Positions 57,120 through 64,000 of a stretch of DNA of 64,000 bases are shown here, one piece after another. The stretch lies in NCBI GenBank assembly GCA_015709205.1, contig JACCQO010000009.1, positions 1 to 64,000 of the forward strand. The letters run 5' to 3'. This DNA comes from Desulfovibrionaceae bacterium. Its GTDB lineage: Bacteria; Desulfobacterota; Desulfovibrionia; Desulfovibrionales; Desulfovibrionaceae. The notes under the pieces are model-generated. The model saw only the letters and a list, made by a program, of their open reading frames with translations. It searched no databases and was not told where the DNA came from. The position numbers and the translations under genes were made by a program. Position 1 is the first letter of the stretch, and every line of letters begins with the position of its first letter.

Positions 57120-58430
57120 TCAGTCGCCCTTGGTGCGCGCCTCCACGGAGCGGGCGTGGGCCTCCAGCCCCTCCAGGCGCGCCAGCCGCGCGATCTTGGC
57201 CCCGTGCTCGCGCACGTAGGAGCGCGGCGTGGCGATGCAGCTCGACTTCTTGGTGAAGGTCTCCACGGACAGGGCCGAGGAGAAGCGCGCCGTGCCCATG
57301 GTCGGCAGCACGTGGTTGGGCCCGGCGAAGTAGTCGCCCACGGGTTCGGGCGTGGCGTGGCCCATGAAGATGGCCCCGGCGTGGCGGATGGAGCCCACCA
57401 GGGCCCAGGGGTCGGCCACGGCCAGTTCCAGGTGCTCGGGCGCCAGCCGGTTGGCCAGGTCCACGCCCGCGGCCATGTCCGGCACGGTGATCAGGGCCCC
57501 CCAGTCGGCCAGGGCCGCGCGGGCGATGTCGTTGCGCGGCAGTCGCTCGAGCTGTTCGGCGAGCGCGGCGGGCAGCTTCTCGGCCAGGGCCGCGTCGGGG
57601 GTGATGCACACGGCGCTGGCCAGAGGGTCGTGCTCGGCCTGGGAGAGCATGTCCGCGGCGAGCCAGGCCGGGTCGGCGGAGGAGTCGGCCAGGATGCAGA
57701 TCTCGCTGGGCCCGGCGATCATGTCGATGGCCACCTGGCCGGAGACCAGCCGCTTGGCCGTGGTCACGTAGATGTTGCCGGGTCCGGCGATGACATCCAC
57801 GGCCGGGATGGTCGCGGTGCCCAGGGCCAGGGCGGCCACGGCCCAGGCGCTGCCCACGGCGTAGATCTCGCGGATGCCGAGCAGGTGCGCGGCGGCGAGG
57901 ATGTACGGGTTGAGCGTGCCGTCCCTGCGCGGGGGCGAGACCAGGGCGATCTCGGCCACGCCCGCCACCTGGGCCGGAATGGCGTTCATCAGCAGGCTGG
58001 AGATCAGCGGGGTTTCGCCGCCCCGGCCGCCGGGCACGTAGAGCCCGGCGCGGTCCACGGGCCGCACGAGCTGGCCGAGCACAGCGCCGTCCGGGCCGGT
58101 GGTCCACCAGGAGCGCTGGACCTGGCCCTGGTGGAAGGTGCGGATGTTCTCGGCGGCCTCGGCGATGATCGCCAGGTCCGCGGGGTCCACGGCCTCGGCC
58201 GCCTCGGCCGCGGCCTGGGGCGGCACGGCGAGCATGGCCGGGGTGAATTCGGCGCAATCGAAGGCGCGGGTGTATTCGGCCAGGGCGTCGTCGCCGCGCT
58301 CGGCAACGGCGGCGAGCATGGCGCGCACACGGTCCTCGACCACGGCGTCGGGGTTCTGGCGTCCGGCCAGCCAGGTCTTCAGTTCCTTCCACTGGTCGGC
58401 GGACGTGTAGTGCAGTCGGCGGCAGGGCAT
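57120..58430 (-). CDS. hisD: Histidinol dehydrogenase
   Basis: Catalyses the last two oxidations of histidine synthesis with NAD and zinc. The 436-residue protein contains GLYVPGGRGGETPLISSLLMNAIPAQVAGV (only partly quoted here as separate known blocks: GLYVPGG and NAIPAQVAGV), VDVIAGPGNIYVTTAKR, DMIAGPSEICILAD, the zinc and catalytic segment LSQAEHDPLAS, LAPEHLEL and GPNHVLPTMGTARF. AAAGGAGG lies five bases before ATG 58430. It stands alone between porin 1 and the FG-GAP gene. Confidence 0.96.
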   Translation of the reverse strand: MPCRRLHYTSADQWKELKTWLAGRQNPDAVVEDRVRAMLAAVAERGDDALAEYTRAFDCAEFTPAMLAVPPQAAAEAAEAVDPADLAIIAEAAENIRTFHQGQVQRSWWTTGPDGAVLGQLVRPVDRAGLYVPGGRGGETPLISSLLMNAIPAQVAGVAEIALVSPPRRDGTLNPYILAAAHLLGIREIYAVGSAWAVAALALGTATIPAVDVIAGPGNIYVTTAKRLVSGQVAIDMIAGPSEICILADSSADPAWLAADMLSQAEHDPLASAVCITPDAALAEKLPAALAEQLERLPRNDIARAALADWGALITVPDMAAGVDLANRLAPEHLELAVADPWALVGSIRHAGAIFMGHATPEPVGDYFAGPNHVLPTMGTARFSSALSVETFTKKSSCIATPRSYVREHGAKIARLARLEGLEAHARSVEARTKGD

Positions 58431-58564
58431 GGGGCCTCCTTTGTTCTCGGCACTGCGGCGGGGCGGTCGGCGGCAGGGCGGTCCGGGCCGCGTTCGTTGG
58501 CGTCGGCGTGTGACGTCCGTTGCCGCGCCGCGCGCAGGAGCGGTTCAATACCACGGCGCGGCGC

Positions 58565-58595
58565 AAAAAAAAAGCCGGGGCCCCAGGGCCCCGGC
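58565..58595 (-). terminator. Intrinsic terminator after porin 1
   Basis: A 10-bp GC stem (58574-58583 with 58586-58595) followed on the minus strand by nine T (complement of 58565-58573), 35 bases after the porin stop. Confidence 0.93.
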
Positions 58596-58629
58596 AGGTA
58601 TGTGGCAGGCGAGCGCTAGGCGCTAAGTG

Positions 58630-60012
58630 CTAGAAGTCGTAGCTGAGATACACGACGAGCTTCATGGCGTCGTCGGGGTACGGATCGTTGCCGCCGCGAC
58701 CGGCCACGTCCTTGTCGGCATCCACGGTCATCCAGGCAAGCTCGACCACGCCGAGCAGGTTGTCCATGATCTGGTAGCTGGTGTCCAGGTTGATTTCCCA
58801 GGCATGGTCCTCTTCGGTGAAGGCGGAGCCGGCCAGGTCCTTGTCGTTGGTGCCCTTGTAGTAGACCACGCGCACGGTGTTGGTGAGGTTCTCGACGAAG
58901 CTGATGTCGGCGAGAACCAGGCCAACGGCCATGACGCCGGTGCCGGAACCGGTCAGGGCGCCGTCGGTGCCCTCATCGGTGGGCGCATAGGCGGCGGCGG
59001 TGCCCAGGGTGGTGATGCCCCAGTTCGTGGAGGTGTTCAGCCAGGGCATCTGCTCGGAGCCGTCGGTGGCGTCGGCGTCGTTGCCCGAGCCGTAGTTGAA
59101 CACGATCATCGGGGTCATGAAGTCGAGCTTGTAGCCCAGGGCGGCATCCATGCGCCAGCCCTTGGCCTCGTTGGCCTCGACGTCGCAGGTGGCCGAACCC
59201 ATCTGGAAGTCGGCCTGGAAGATGATCGGATCAAAGGCGGAGATGTTCAGGGTGGTACCGAGCCACCAGACTTCGGTGGGGTCGCCGTTGGCGGCGGACA
59301 GGCCGAAGTTGACGGCCGGGTTGTTCACACCGAGGGAATCCACGCCGGCCTGCGCGCCCATGTAGTACGGGGTGAAGGACACGCCGTCGAGCGTCACGGG
59401 CAGCAGCAGGCCCCAAGCGTCGAACTCGTCGTCCTTGGAGTCGGCGGCGTCGGCGTCGTTGGCGCCGATGTTGTTGTCGTACAGGCGGGCCCAGAAGGCC
59501 GTGGCGGAGATCATGTCGTTGAACTTGTAGCTGGCGGTGATGCCGGCCACGTCGTCGTCGATGATCGGGTTGGGGCCGATTTCGCTGGGCAGGGCCAGGC
59601 CCTGGATACCCATGGTCACGGCCAGGCCGGTGTTGGGCACGGTCCAGGCGAGCATGGCGCGCTTGGTTTCGATGTTCACGGCGTCGGCGCCGAGCTCACC
59701 ACCGCCGGGAGAGGCGGTCTTGGCGTTGTCCTGGCCCCACTTGCTGTCGATTTCGAACCCGAAGGTGGCCTTCAGGTTCTCGGAGGCGATGGCGTCCAGG
59801 TACAGGCGGGTGCGCTGCTCGGCCCAGAAATCGTCTTCGGACTGGCCATCGCCCTCGCCGGCCTGGTTGTCGGCGTCGTTGAAGTCGTAGTTGTCCAGCC
59901 AGGCGAACTGGAAGTGCAATTCGCCCTTGGCTTTCAACTCCACGGCGGAAGCCGTGGTGGCGAAGCCCATGACCAGGGCGGCCAGCGCGGCAACTGCGAG
60001 AAGCTTTTTCAT
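58630..60012 (-). CDS. Outer membrane homotrimeric-type porin 1
   Basis: A 460-residue outer-membrane porin. The signal peptide is MKKLLAVAALAALVMGFATT followed by ASA. The mature chain starts AVELKAKGELHFQFAW and is rich in alternating beta-strand segments, Asp- and Gly-rich loops (DNQAGEGDGQSEDDF) and ends in Phe (YLSYDF), as needed for BamA recognition. It is closely related to porin 2 downstream on the sequence (same minus strand). Such porins dominate the outer membrane of Desulfovibrio. AGGAGGAAGG precedes ATG 60012; the promoter is at 60074. Confidence 0.92.
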   Translation of the reverse strand: MKKLLAVAALAALVMGFATTASAVELKAKGELHFQFAWLDNYDFNDADNQAGEGDGQSEDDFWAEQRTRLYLDAIASENLKATFGFEIDSKWGQDNAKTASPGGGELGADAVNIETKRAMLAWTVPNTGLAVTMGIQGLALPSEIGPNPIIDDDVAGITASYKFNDMISATAFWARLYDNNIGANDADAADSKDDEFDAWGLLLPVTLDGVSFTPYYMGAQAGVDSLGVNNPAVNFGLSAANGDPTEVWWLGTTLNISAFDPIIFQADFQMGSATCDVEANEAKGWRMDAALGYKLDFMTPMIVFNYGSGNDADATDGSEQMPWLNTSTNWGITTLGTAAAYAPTDEGTDGALTGSGTGVMAVGLVLADISFVENLTNTVRVVYYKGTNDKDLAGSAFTEEDHAWEINLDTSYQIMDNLLGVVELAWMTVDADKDVAGRGGNDPYPDDAMKLVVYLSYDF

Positions 60013-60073
60013 GTGGTCCTTCCTCCTATTGCATTAGGAACAATCGTATGCCTTTACCACAATACCTTGTAGC

Positions 60074-60102
60074 GGTTTATCGGAAGGTAGATGTACTTGC
60101 AA
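60074..60102 (-). promoter_or_regulatory. Promoter of porin 1
   Basis: On the minus strand TTGCAA (60102-60097), 17 bases, TAAACC (60079-60074). The porin 2 promoter has the same -35, the same spacing and a similar TAA--C box, which supports the call more than consensus match does. The leader is about 60 bases. Confidence 0.6.
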
Positions 60103-60120
60103 GCGGAAAATGCCGGATTA

Positions 60121-60150
60121 TTGACTCCGGTTAAAATTTTTTTACGGTCA
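60121..60150 (-). promoter_or_regulatory. Shared upstream element, porin 1
   Basis: A 30-bp element (plus strand TTGACTCCGG, then TTAAAATTTT, then TTTACGGTCA) that recurs at porin 2 with 24 or more identical positions and lies exactly 18 bases upstream of the TTGCAA box in both. It could be an UP element or the site of a common regulator. Confidence 0.6.
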
Positions 60151-60326
60151 AAGTTTTTTTACGCAAAAAGTCGCTAGGTTACGCGGATCGTTAGACATAT
60201 CAAACAGTTTTGTAGCTAGGAGGAAGTTCTATCCAAAAACGTAATGCCGTGCTTTTTTTGACACCGCCGCGGCCCTCGGAGGACATGACGAGGCCCCGCG
60301 GCCCGGTCGTCGCCGGCGCAGGACGC

Positions 60327-60358
60327 AAAAAAGGCCGGGGCCCCGAAGGGCCCCGGCC
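60327..60358 (-). terminator. Intrinsic terminator after porin 2
   Basis: An 11-bp GC stem (60333-60343 with 60348-60358, CGAA loop) followed on the minus strand by six T (complement of 60327-60332). Confidence 0.93.
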
Positions 60359-60394
60359 GGCATTGGCGTCAGCTTGCTGCGTACTTCGGTGTGC

Positions 60395-61780
60395 CTAGAA
60401 CTTGTAGTCCAGGTACACGCCCAGGCGCAGGGCGTCGTCGGGGTAGGGATCGTTGCCAGCGCGGCCGGCCACGTCCTTGTCGGCGTCCACGGTGATCCAG
60501 GCGAACTCGATCAGGGTGGAGAGGTTATCCATGATCTGGTACTTGGTGTCCAAGTTGATTTCCCAAGCGTTGTCTTCCTCGGTGAAGGCGGCGCCGGCCA
60601 GATCCTTGTCGGTGGTACCCTTGTAGTAGACGACCTTGATGGTGTTGCTCAGGTTGTCGATGAACTTGATGTCCAGCAGGGCGGCGCCGATGGCCATGAC
60701 GCCGGTGCCGGAGTTGCCGGCATTGCCCAGAGCCTGGTCAAGGGTGGTGCCGGTGCCGGAAGCGGAACCGTCGGTGCCGGTGTTGGTGACGCCCCAGTTG
60801 GAGGAGGTGTTGATCCAAGGCATGGCCTCGGTGCCGTCGGTGGCGTCGTCGTCAGCGCCGGAACCGTAGTTGAACAGGATCATGGGGGTCATGAAGTCCA
60901 TCTTGTACTGCAGGGCGGCATCCATGCGCCAGCCCTTGGCTTCGTTGGCTTCCACGTCACAGGTGGCGGAACCCATCTGGAAGTCGGCCAGGAAGACGAA
61001 CGGGTCGAACAGGGTGACCTTCAGGTCGGTACCCAGCCACCAAACCTCGGTGGGATCGCCGTCGGCGGCGGAAGCGCCGAAGTTGCGGGCGTTGCCCAGG
61101 GTGGTGTCGACGCCGGCCTGGGCGCCCACGTAGTACGGGGTGAAGGACACGCCGTCCAGGGTCACGGGCAGCAGGAGGCCCCAAGCGTCGAACTCGTCGT
61201 CGGCGGACTCGGCGCCGTCGGCGTCGTTGGCGCCGATGTTGTTGTCGTACAGGCGCGCCCAGAAGGCGGTGGCGGCGACCATGTCGTTGAACTTGTAGCT
61301 GGCGGTGATGCCGGCCACGTCGTCGTTCAGGATCGGGCTGCCGCCCACGGCGCCGGGCAGGGCCAGGCCCTGGATACCCATGGTCACGGCCAGGCCGGTG
61401 TTGGGCACGGTCCAGGCCAGCATGGCGCGCTTGGTCTCGATGTTCACGGCGTCGGCGCCGAGCTCACCACCACCGGGAGAGGCGGTCTTGGCGTTGTCTT
61501 CGCCCCAACGGGAGTCGATTTCGAAACCGAAGGTGGCCTTCAGGTTCTCGGAAGCGATGGCGTCGAGGTACAGGCGGGTGCGCTGCTCGGCGAAGAAGTC
61601 GTCTTCGGACTGGCCGTCGCCCTCGCCGGCGTTGTTGTCGGCGTCATTGAAGTCCAGGTTGTCAGACCAGTTGAACGAGAAGTGCAGTTCGCCCTTGGCT
61701 TTCAGCTCAACGGCGGACGCCGTGGCGGCCATGCTCAGCACGAACGCGGCCACGATGGCGAGAGTGAGAAACTTTTTCAT
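60395..61780 (-). CDS. Outer membrane homotrimeric-type porin 2
   Basis: A 461-residue paralogue of porin 1, with signal peptide (ends ATASA), the same mature start AVELKAKGELHF and C-terminal Phe (YLDYKF). Most beta segments are nearly identical; differences cluster in loops, notably around residues 215-235 and 310-360 where a short GNAGNSG-type insert differs, as expected for exposed or pore-lining loops. Each copy has its own promoter and terminator, so they can be expressed separately. AGGAGGAAGG precedes ATG 61780. Confidence 0.92.
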   Translation of the reverse strand: MKKFLTLAIVAAFVLSMAATASAVELKAKGELHFSFNWSDNLDFNDADNNAGEGDGQSEDDFFAEQRTRLYLDAIASENLKATFGFEIDSRWGEDNAKTASPGGGELGADAVNIETKRAMLAWTVPNTGLAVTMGIQGLALPGAVGGSPILNDDVAGITASYKFNDMVAATAFWARLYDNNIGANDADGAESADDEFDAWGLLLPVTLDGVSFTPYYVGAQAGVDTTLGNARNFGASAADGDPTEVWWLGTDLKVTLFDPFVFLADFQMGSATCDVEANEAKGWRMDAALQYKMDFMTPMILFNYGSGADDDATDGTEAMPWINTSSNWGVTNTGTDGSASGTGTTLDQALGNAGNSGTGVMAIGAALLDIKFIDNLSNTIKVVYYKGTTDKDLAGAAFTEEDNAWEINLDTKYQIMDNLSTLIEFAWITVDADKDVAGRAGNDPYPDDALRLGVYLDYKF

Positions 61781-61845
61781 TTAGTCCTTCCTCCTAATTG
61801 CGTTAGGAAAACAGTACTGACGCCTTTACCCATAATGCCTGAACT

Positions 61846-61874
61846 GAATTACCTCAGCCCCAAGGGGCTTGCAA
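61846..61874 (-). promoter_or_regulatory. Promoter of porin 2
   Basis: On the minus strand TTGCAA (61874-61869), 17 bases, TAATTC (61851-61846). It shares the layout of the porin 1 promoter. A small hairpin GCCCC-TT-GGGGC lies within the spacer, unlike porin 1. Confidence 0.6.
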
Positions 61875-61892
61875 GGGAAAAATGGCGTTTTT

Positions 61893-61922
61893 TTGACTCG
61901 GGTCCAAATTTTTTTACGGTCC
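61893..61922 (-). promoter_or_regulatory. Shared upstream element, porin 2
   Basis: Second copy of the 30-bp element (plus strand TTGACTCGGG, TCCAAATTTT, TTTACGGTCC), 18 bases upstream of the -35 box as at porin 1. Confidence 0.6.
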
Positions 61923-61971
61923 AAAAAATTGGCTGCCGGAAACCAATTCGCCACATTATTTTTATAACAAA

Positions 61972-61999
61972 TTGATTTTTTTTATGTTTGACGTATTAC
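61972..61999 (+). promoter_or_regulatory. Candidate promoter of uvrC
   Basis: TTGATT (61972-61977), 16 bases, TATTAC (61994-61999): four of six matches each, within the AT-rich spacer and 83 bases before ATG 62083. Confidence 0.42.
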
Positions 62000-62082
62000 G
62001 CTTTTGTTGCGACCCGTTTGCGGATGGAAAAGGGGCGCGCACCCCTTTGACCGCAAGCCCGCGCGGCCCTACCATTCTGCGC

Positions 62083-64000
62083 ATGAACGCGCCCGATTCC
62101 GCCGCCATTCCCGAGAACCCCGGGGTCTATCTATATAAGGATGGATCCGGCCGGATCCTCTACGTGGGCAAGGCCAAGAACCTGCGCCGCCGGGTCCTGA
62201 GCTATTTCGCGCCCGGCGCGGACCACGCGCCCAAGACCCGGGCCATGCTCGCGGCCGCGCGCTCCCTGGACTTCCTGATCACGGCCACGGAAAAGGAGGC
62301 CCTGCTCCTGGAGGCCGGGCTGATCAAGAAGCACCGTCCGCGCTACAACATCGTGTTGCGCGACGACAAGGGCTACGTGCTTTTCAAGCTGGACAAGGGC
62401 CACGAGTTCCCGCGGCTGGCGCTCACGCGGCGCGTGGTGCGCGACGGCTCGGCCTACTACGGCCCGTTCACCTCGGCCCACGGCGCGCGCGAGACGCTCA
62501 AGGCCGTGCACGCGCTCTTTCCCCTGCGCCGCTGCAAGGACGCCGTGTTCCGCAACCGCGTGCGGCCGTGCCTCTACCACCACATGGGGCTGTGCCTGGG
62601 TCCGTGCTGCCTGGAGGTGGACCCGGCCCGCTACGCCGAACTGGTGCGCGGGGTGGAGCTGCTGCTCGCCGGGCGCACGCGCGAGCTCATCGAGCGTCTC
62701 ACCGCGGACATGCGGGCCGCCAGCGAGGCGCTGCGCTTCGAAAAGGCCGCCGAGTTGCGCGACCGCATCCAGGCGGTGCGCGCCACGGTGGAGCGCCAGT
62801 CCGCGGTGCTGGCCAGGCCGCGCGACCTGGACGTCATGGGCGTGGCCGCGGTGCCCGGCGGGGAGGCGGGGAGCGGCGGCGGGCGCGGCGGCGTGTCCCT
62901 GGAGCTGCTTTTCGTGCGCCGCGGGCTGCTCATCGACAAGCGCAACTTCTTCTGGCCCGGCGCAGGGCCGGACGAGGTCGTGGACGTGGTCGGCGAGTTC
63001 GTGCTCCAGCACTACCGGCGCGGCCGGTTCGTGCCCGAGAAGATCGTGCTGCCGCCGTCCATGGACGACGAGGAGCGCATTCCGGCCGGTCCGCTGGCCG
63101 AGGCCCTGACCGAGATCCGCGGCGCGCGCGTGAGCGTGGGCCCGCCGCGCGGGCCGGACGAGCGGCGGCTTTCGGAGATGGCCCGGGCCAACGCCGCGCA
63201 GAGCGCGCGTGCGGCCCTGGACGGTGCGGCGGCGAACGTTGCGGCAAACGCTGCGGCGGACGCGGAAGAGGGCGCGGCGGACGAAACGGGGGACTCGGCG
63301 GGCGCGCGCTCGGCCGCGCGGGCCGAGGTCCTGGCCCGGCTGGCGGCCAAGCTGGGGCTGCCCGGGCCGCCCGCGCGCATGGAGGCCGTGGACATTTCGC
63401 ACACCGGCGGCGCGCAGGCGCGCGCCGGGCTGGTGGTCTTCGAGCACGGCGCGGGCGCGCCGGACCAGTACCGGGCCTACGGCCTGGAGCGCGCCGCGCC
63501 GGGCGACGACTACGGCGCGCTGGCCGAATGGGCCGAGCGCCGCGTGGCCTCGGGCCCGCCGTGGCCGGACCTGCTCGTGGTGGACGGCGGCCGGGGCCAG
63601 CTCGCGGCCGTGGCCCGGGCCCTGCACGGCGCGGGCGTGCGCACCGTGGGCGCGGGCGGCCGCATCGAGGGGCCGGGGAGCGGAGAGGACCGCACGGACG
63701 GGATCGGGGATGGCCCGGAGGCCATCTCCGGGGCCGCTTCCCCTGTGGACGACATGCCCGTGTGGCGGCTGGCCTCGGTGGCCAAGGAGCACGCGGCCAC
63801 GGGCGCGGCGCGGCGGCACGGCGGGGCCGAGGATCGCGTCTTCGTGCCCGGCCGCGCCAACCCGGTGCCCTTCCGGGCCAAGGACCCGGCCCTGCTCCTG
63901 CTGCGCAACCTGCGCGACGCCGTGCACCGCTTCTCCATCACGAGCCACCGCAAGGCCCGCGGCCGCCGCGCCCTGGGCGGCACCCTGACGACCCTGCCCG
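62083..64000 (+). CDS. uvrC: Excinuclease ABC subunit C (partial, runs off the window)
   Basis: The 3' part is missing: the frame is open from ATG 62083 to the window end (639 full codons). UvrC makes the two incisions of nucleotide excision repair. The N-terminal GIY-YIG nuclease is clear (NPGVYLYKDGSGRILYVGKA, NLRRRVLSYF, with the EKEALLLEAGLIKKHRPRYN end). A UVR motif follows near residue 205 (LRFEKAAELRDRIQAVR), then the RNase H-like nuclease (MEAVDISHTGG, LLVVDGGRGQL). Compared with typical UvrC there are Ala/Glu-rich inserts near residues 380-415 and a Gly/Asp-rich insert near 525-550. The C-terminal helix-hairpin-helix lies beyond the window. No ribosome site is obvious. Confidence 0.95.
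   Translation, partial: MNAPDSAAIPENPGVYLYKDGSGRILYVGKAKNLRRRVLSYFAPGADHAPKTRAMLAAARSLDFLITATEKEALLLEAGLIKKHRPRYNIVLRDDKGYVLFKLDKGHEFPRLALTRRVVRDGSAYYGPFTSAHGARETLKAVHALFPLRRCKDAVFRNRVRPCLYHHMGLCLGPCCLEVDPARYAELVRGVELLLAGRTRELIERLTADMRAASEALRFEKAAELRDRIQAVRATVERQSAVLARPRDLDVMGVAAVPGGEAGSGGGRGGVSLELLFVRRGLLIDKRNFFWPGAGPDEVVDVVGEFVLQHYRRGRFVPEKIVLPPSMDDEERIPAGPLAEALTEIRGARVSVGPPRGPDERRLSEMARANAAQSARAALDGAAANVAANAAADAEEGAADETGDSAGARSAARAEVLARLAAKLGLPGPPARMEAVDISHTGGAQARAGLVVFEHGAGAPDQYRAYGLERAAPGDDYGALAEWAERRVASGPPWPDLLVVDGGRGQLAAVARALHGAGVRTVGAGGRIEGPGSGEDRTDGIGDGPEAISGAASPVDDMPVWRLASVAKEHAATGAARRHGGAEDRVFVPGRANPVPFRAKDPALLLLRNLRDAVHRFSITSHRKARGRRALGGTLTTLP

Larger units (their letters stand above)
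60013..60326. other. AT-rich upstream region of porin 1
   Basis: It holds the leader (60013-60073), the promoter (60074-60102), the shared upstream element (60121-60150) and a further AT-rich stretch to about 60260, then GC-rich DNA next to the porin 2 terminator. No coding ORF; a plus-strand AGGAGGAAG (60218-60226) has no start codon after it. Confidence 0.6.
61781..62082. other. AT-rich divergent spacer between porin 2 and uvrC
   Basis: The 302-bp spacer holds the porin 2 leader, promoter (61846) and shared upstream element (61893), an inverted repeat AATTGG-N10-CCAATT (61927-61948) and the candidate uvrC promoter (61972). It has no coding ORF. Confidence 0.6.

Noticed and set aside
60218-60226. 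Perfect ribosome-like AGGAGGAAG on the plus strand upstream of porin 1
   Set aside because: No start codon lies at a suitable distance and no ORF follows.

Overview
The window is about 64 kb of a high-GC (roughly 70 percent) bacterial chromosome. Several things point to a sulfate-reducing member of the Desulfovibrionales: two tandem outer-membrane homotrimeric-type porins, an rpoBC end followed by a DUF4390 / NtrY-like / NtrX-like block, a DUF4198 nickel-uptake-type exported protein, short-type Psd with PssA, and many lone two-component and sigma-54 regulators. Genes are compact, GC3 is very high, and many neighbours overlap as ATGA or TGATG. The genus is inference.

Layout. 1-4.6 kb: end of rpoB, rpoC and a strong terminator. 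4.7-10.3 kb: DUF4390 protein, NtrY-like kinase, TIGR01777 epimerase-like protein, NtrX-like sigma-54 response regulator. 10.4-19.2 kb: MEMO-family protein, four-PAS diguanylate cyclase with GGEEF and I-site, a large exported AMIN-like/TPR protein and a receiver-less sigma-54 activator whose GAFTGA loop reads GAFTHA. 19.4-22.3 kb: Cys-containing small protein, lone flagellar-rod-type protein, then methyltransferase-nikR-folE2. 22.5-26.7 kb: bioY, a biotin-type ECF ATPase, bioB and a coupled GT39-type membrane glycosyltransferase. 26.8-33.9 kb: YkgJ-type Cys cluster protein, PBP1A, pseudo-receiver/TPR protein, HAD hydrolase, psd, pssA. 34.2-38.8 kb: leuA-leuC-leuD-leuB with terminator. 38.8-43 kb: ABC-F ATPase, LOG-family protein, MutT-type Nudix, metF. 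43-50.2 kb: GAF/HD-GYP protein, asd, class IV aminotransferase, glycosyltransferase, Tim44-like protein, CheY-like regulator, Gly-rich membrane protein. 50.2-52.0 kb: a lone AT-rich AIPR-family gene with a PD-(D/E)XK-like N-terminus, clearly foreign in composition and probably anti-phage. 52.1-55 kb: DUF4198 protein, SRP RNA (ffs), tRNA-Ser(GGA), a tiny membrane ORF whose frame continues past a UGA (possible selenoprotein), purC. 55.3-64 kb: FG-GAP/VCBS lipid- or envelope-linked protein, hisD, two paralogous porins with shared promoter architecture, and the start of uvrC, which runs off the window.

How the parts fit. The window is mostly core metabolism (leucine, aspartate family, biotin, folate, purine, histidine, methyl-folate, phosphatidylethanolamine) and envelope building (PBP1A, porins, glycosyltransferases), with signalling genes for c-di-GMP (a diguanylate cyclase and an HD-GYP phosphodiesterase) and nitrogen-type NtrY/NtrX control. 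The only obvious accessory insertion is the AIPR gene. A 66-bp intergenic hairpin repeat occurs three times between 7.5 and 14.5 kb. Best leads for new biology: the AIPR gene, the UGA-interrupted small membrane ORF, the GAFTHA activator beside its TPR target candidate, and the terminator that abuts the ABC-F start codon.
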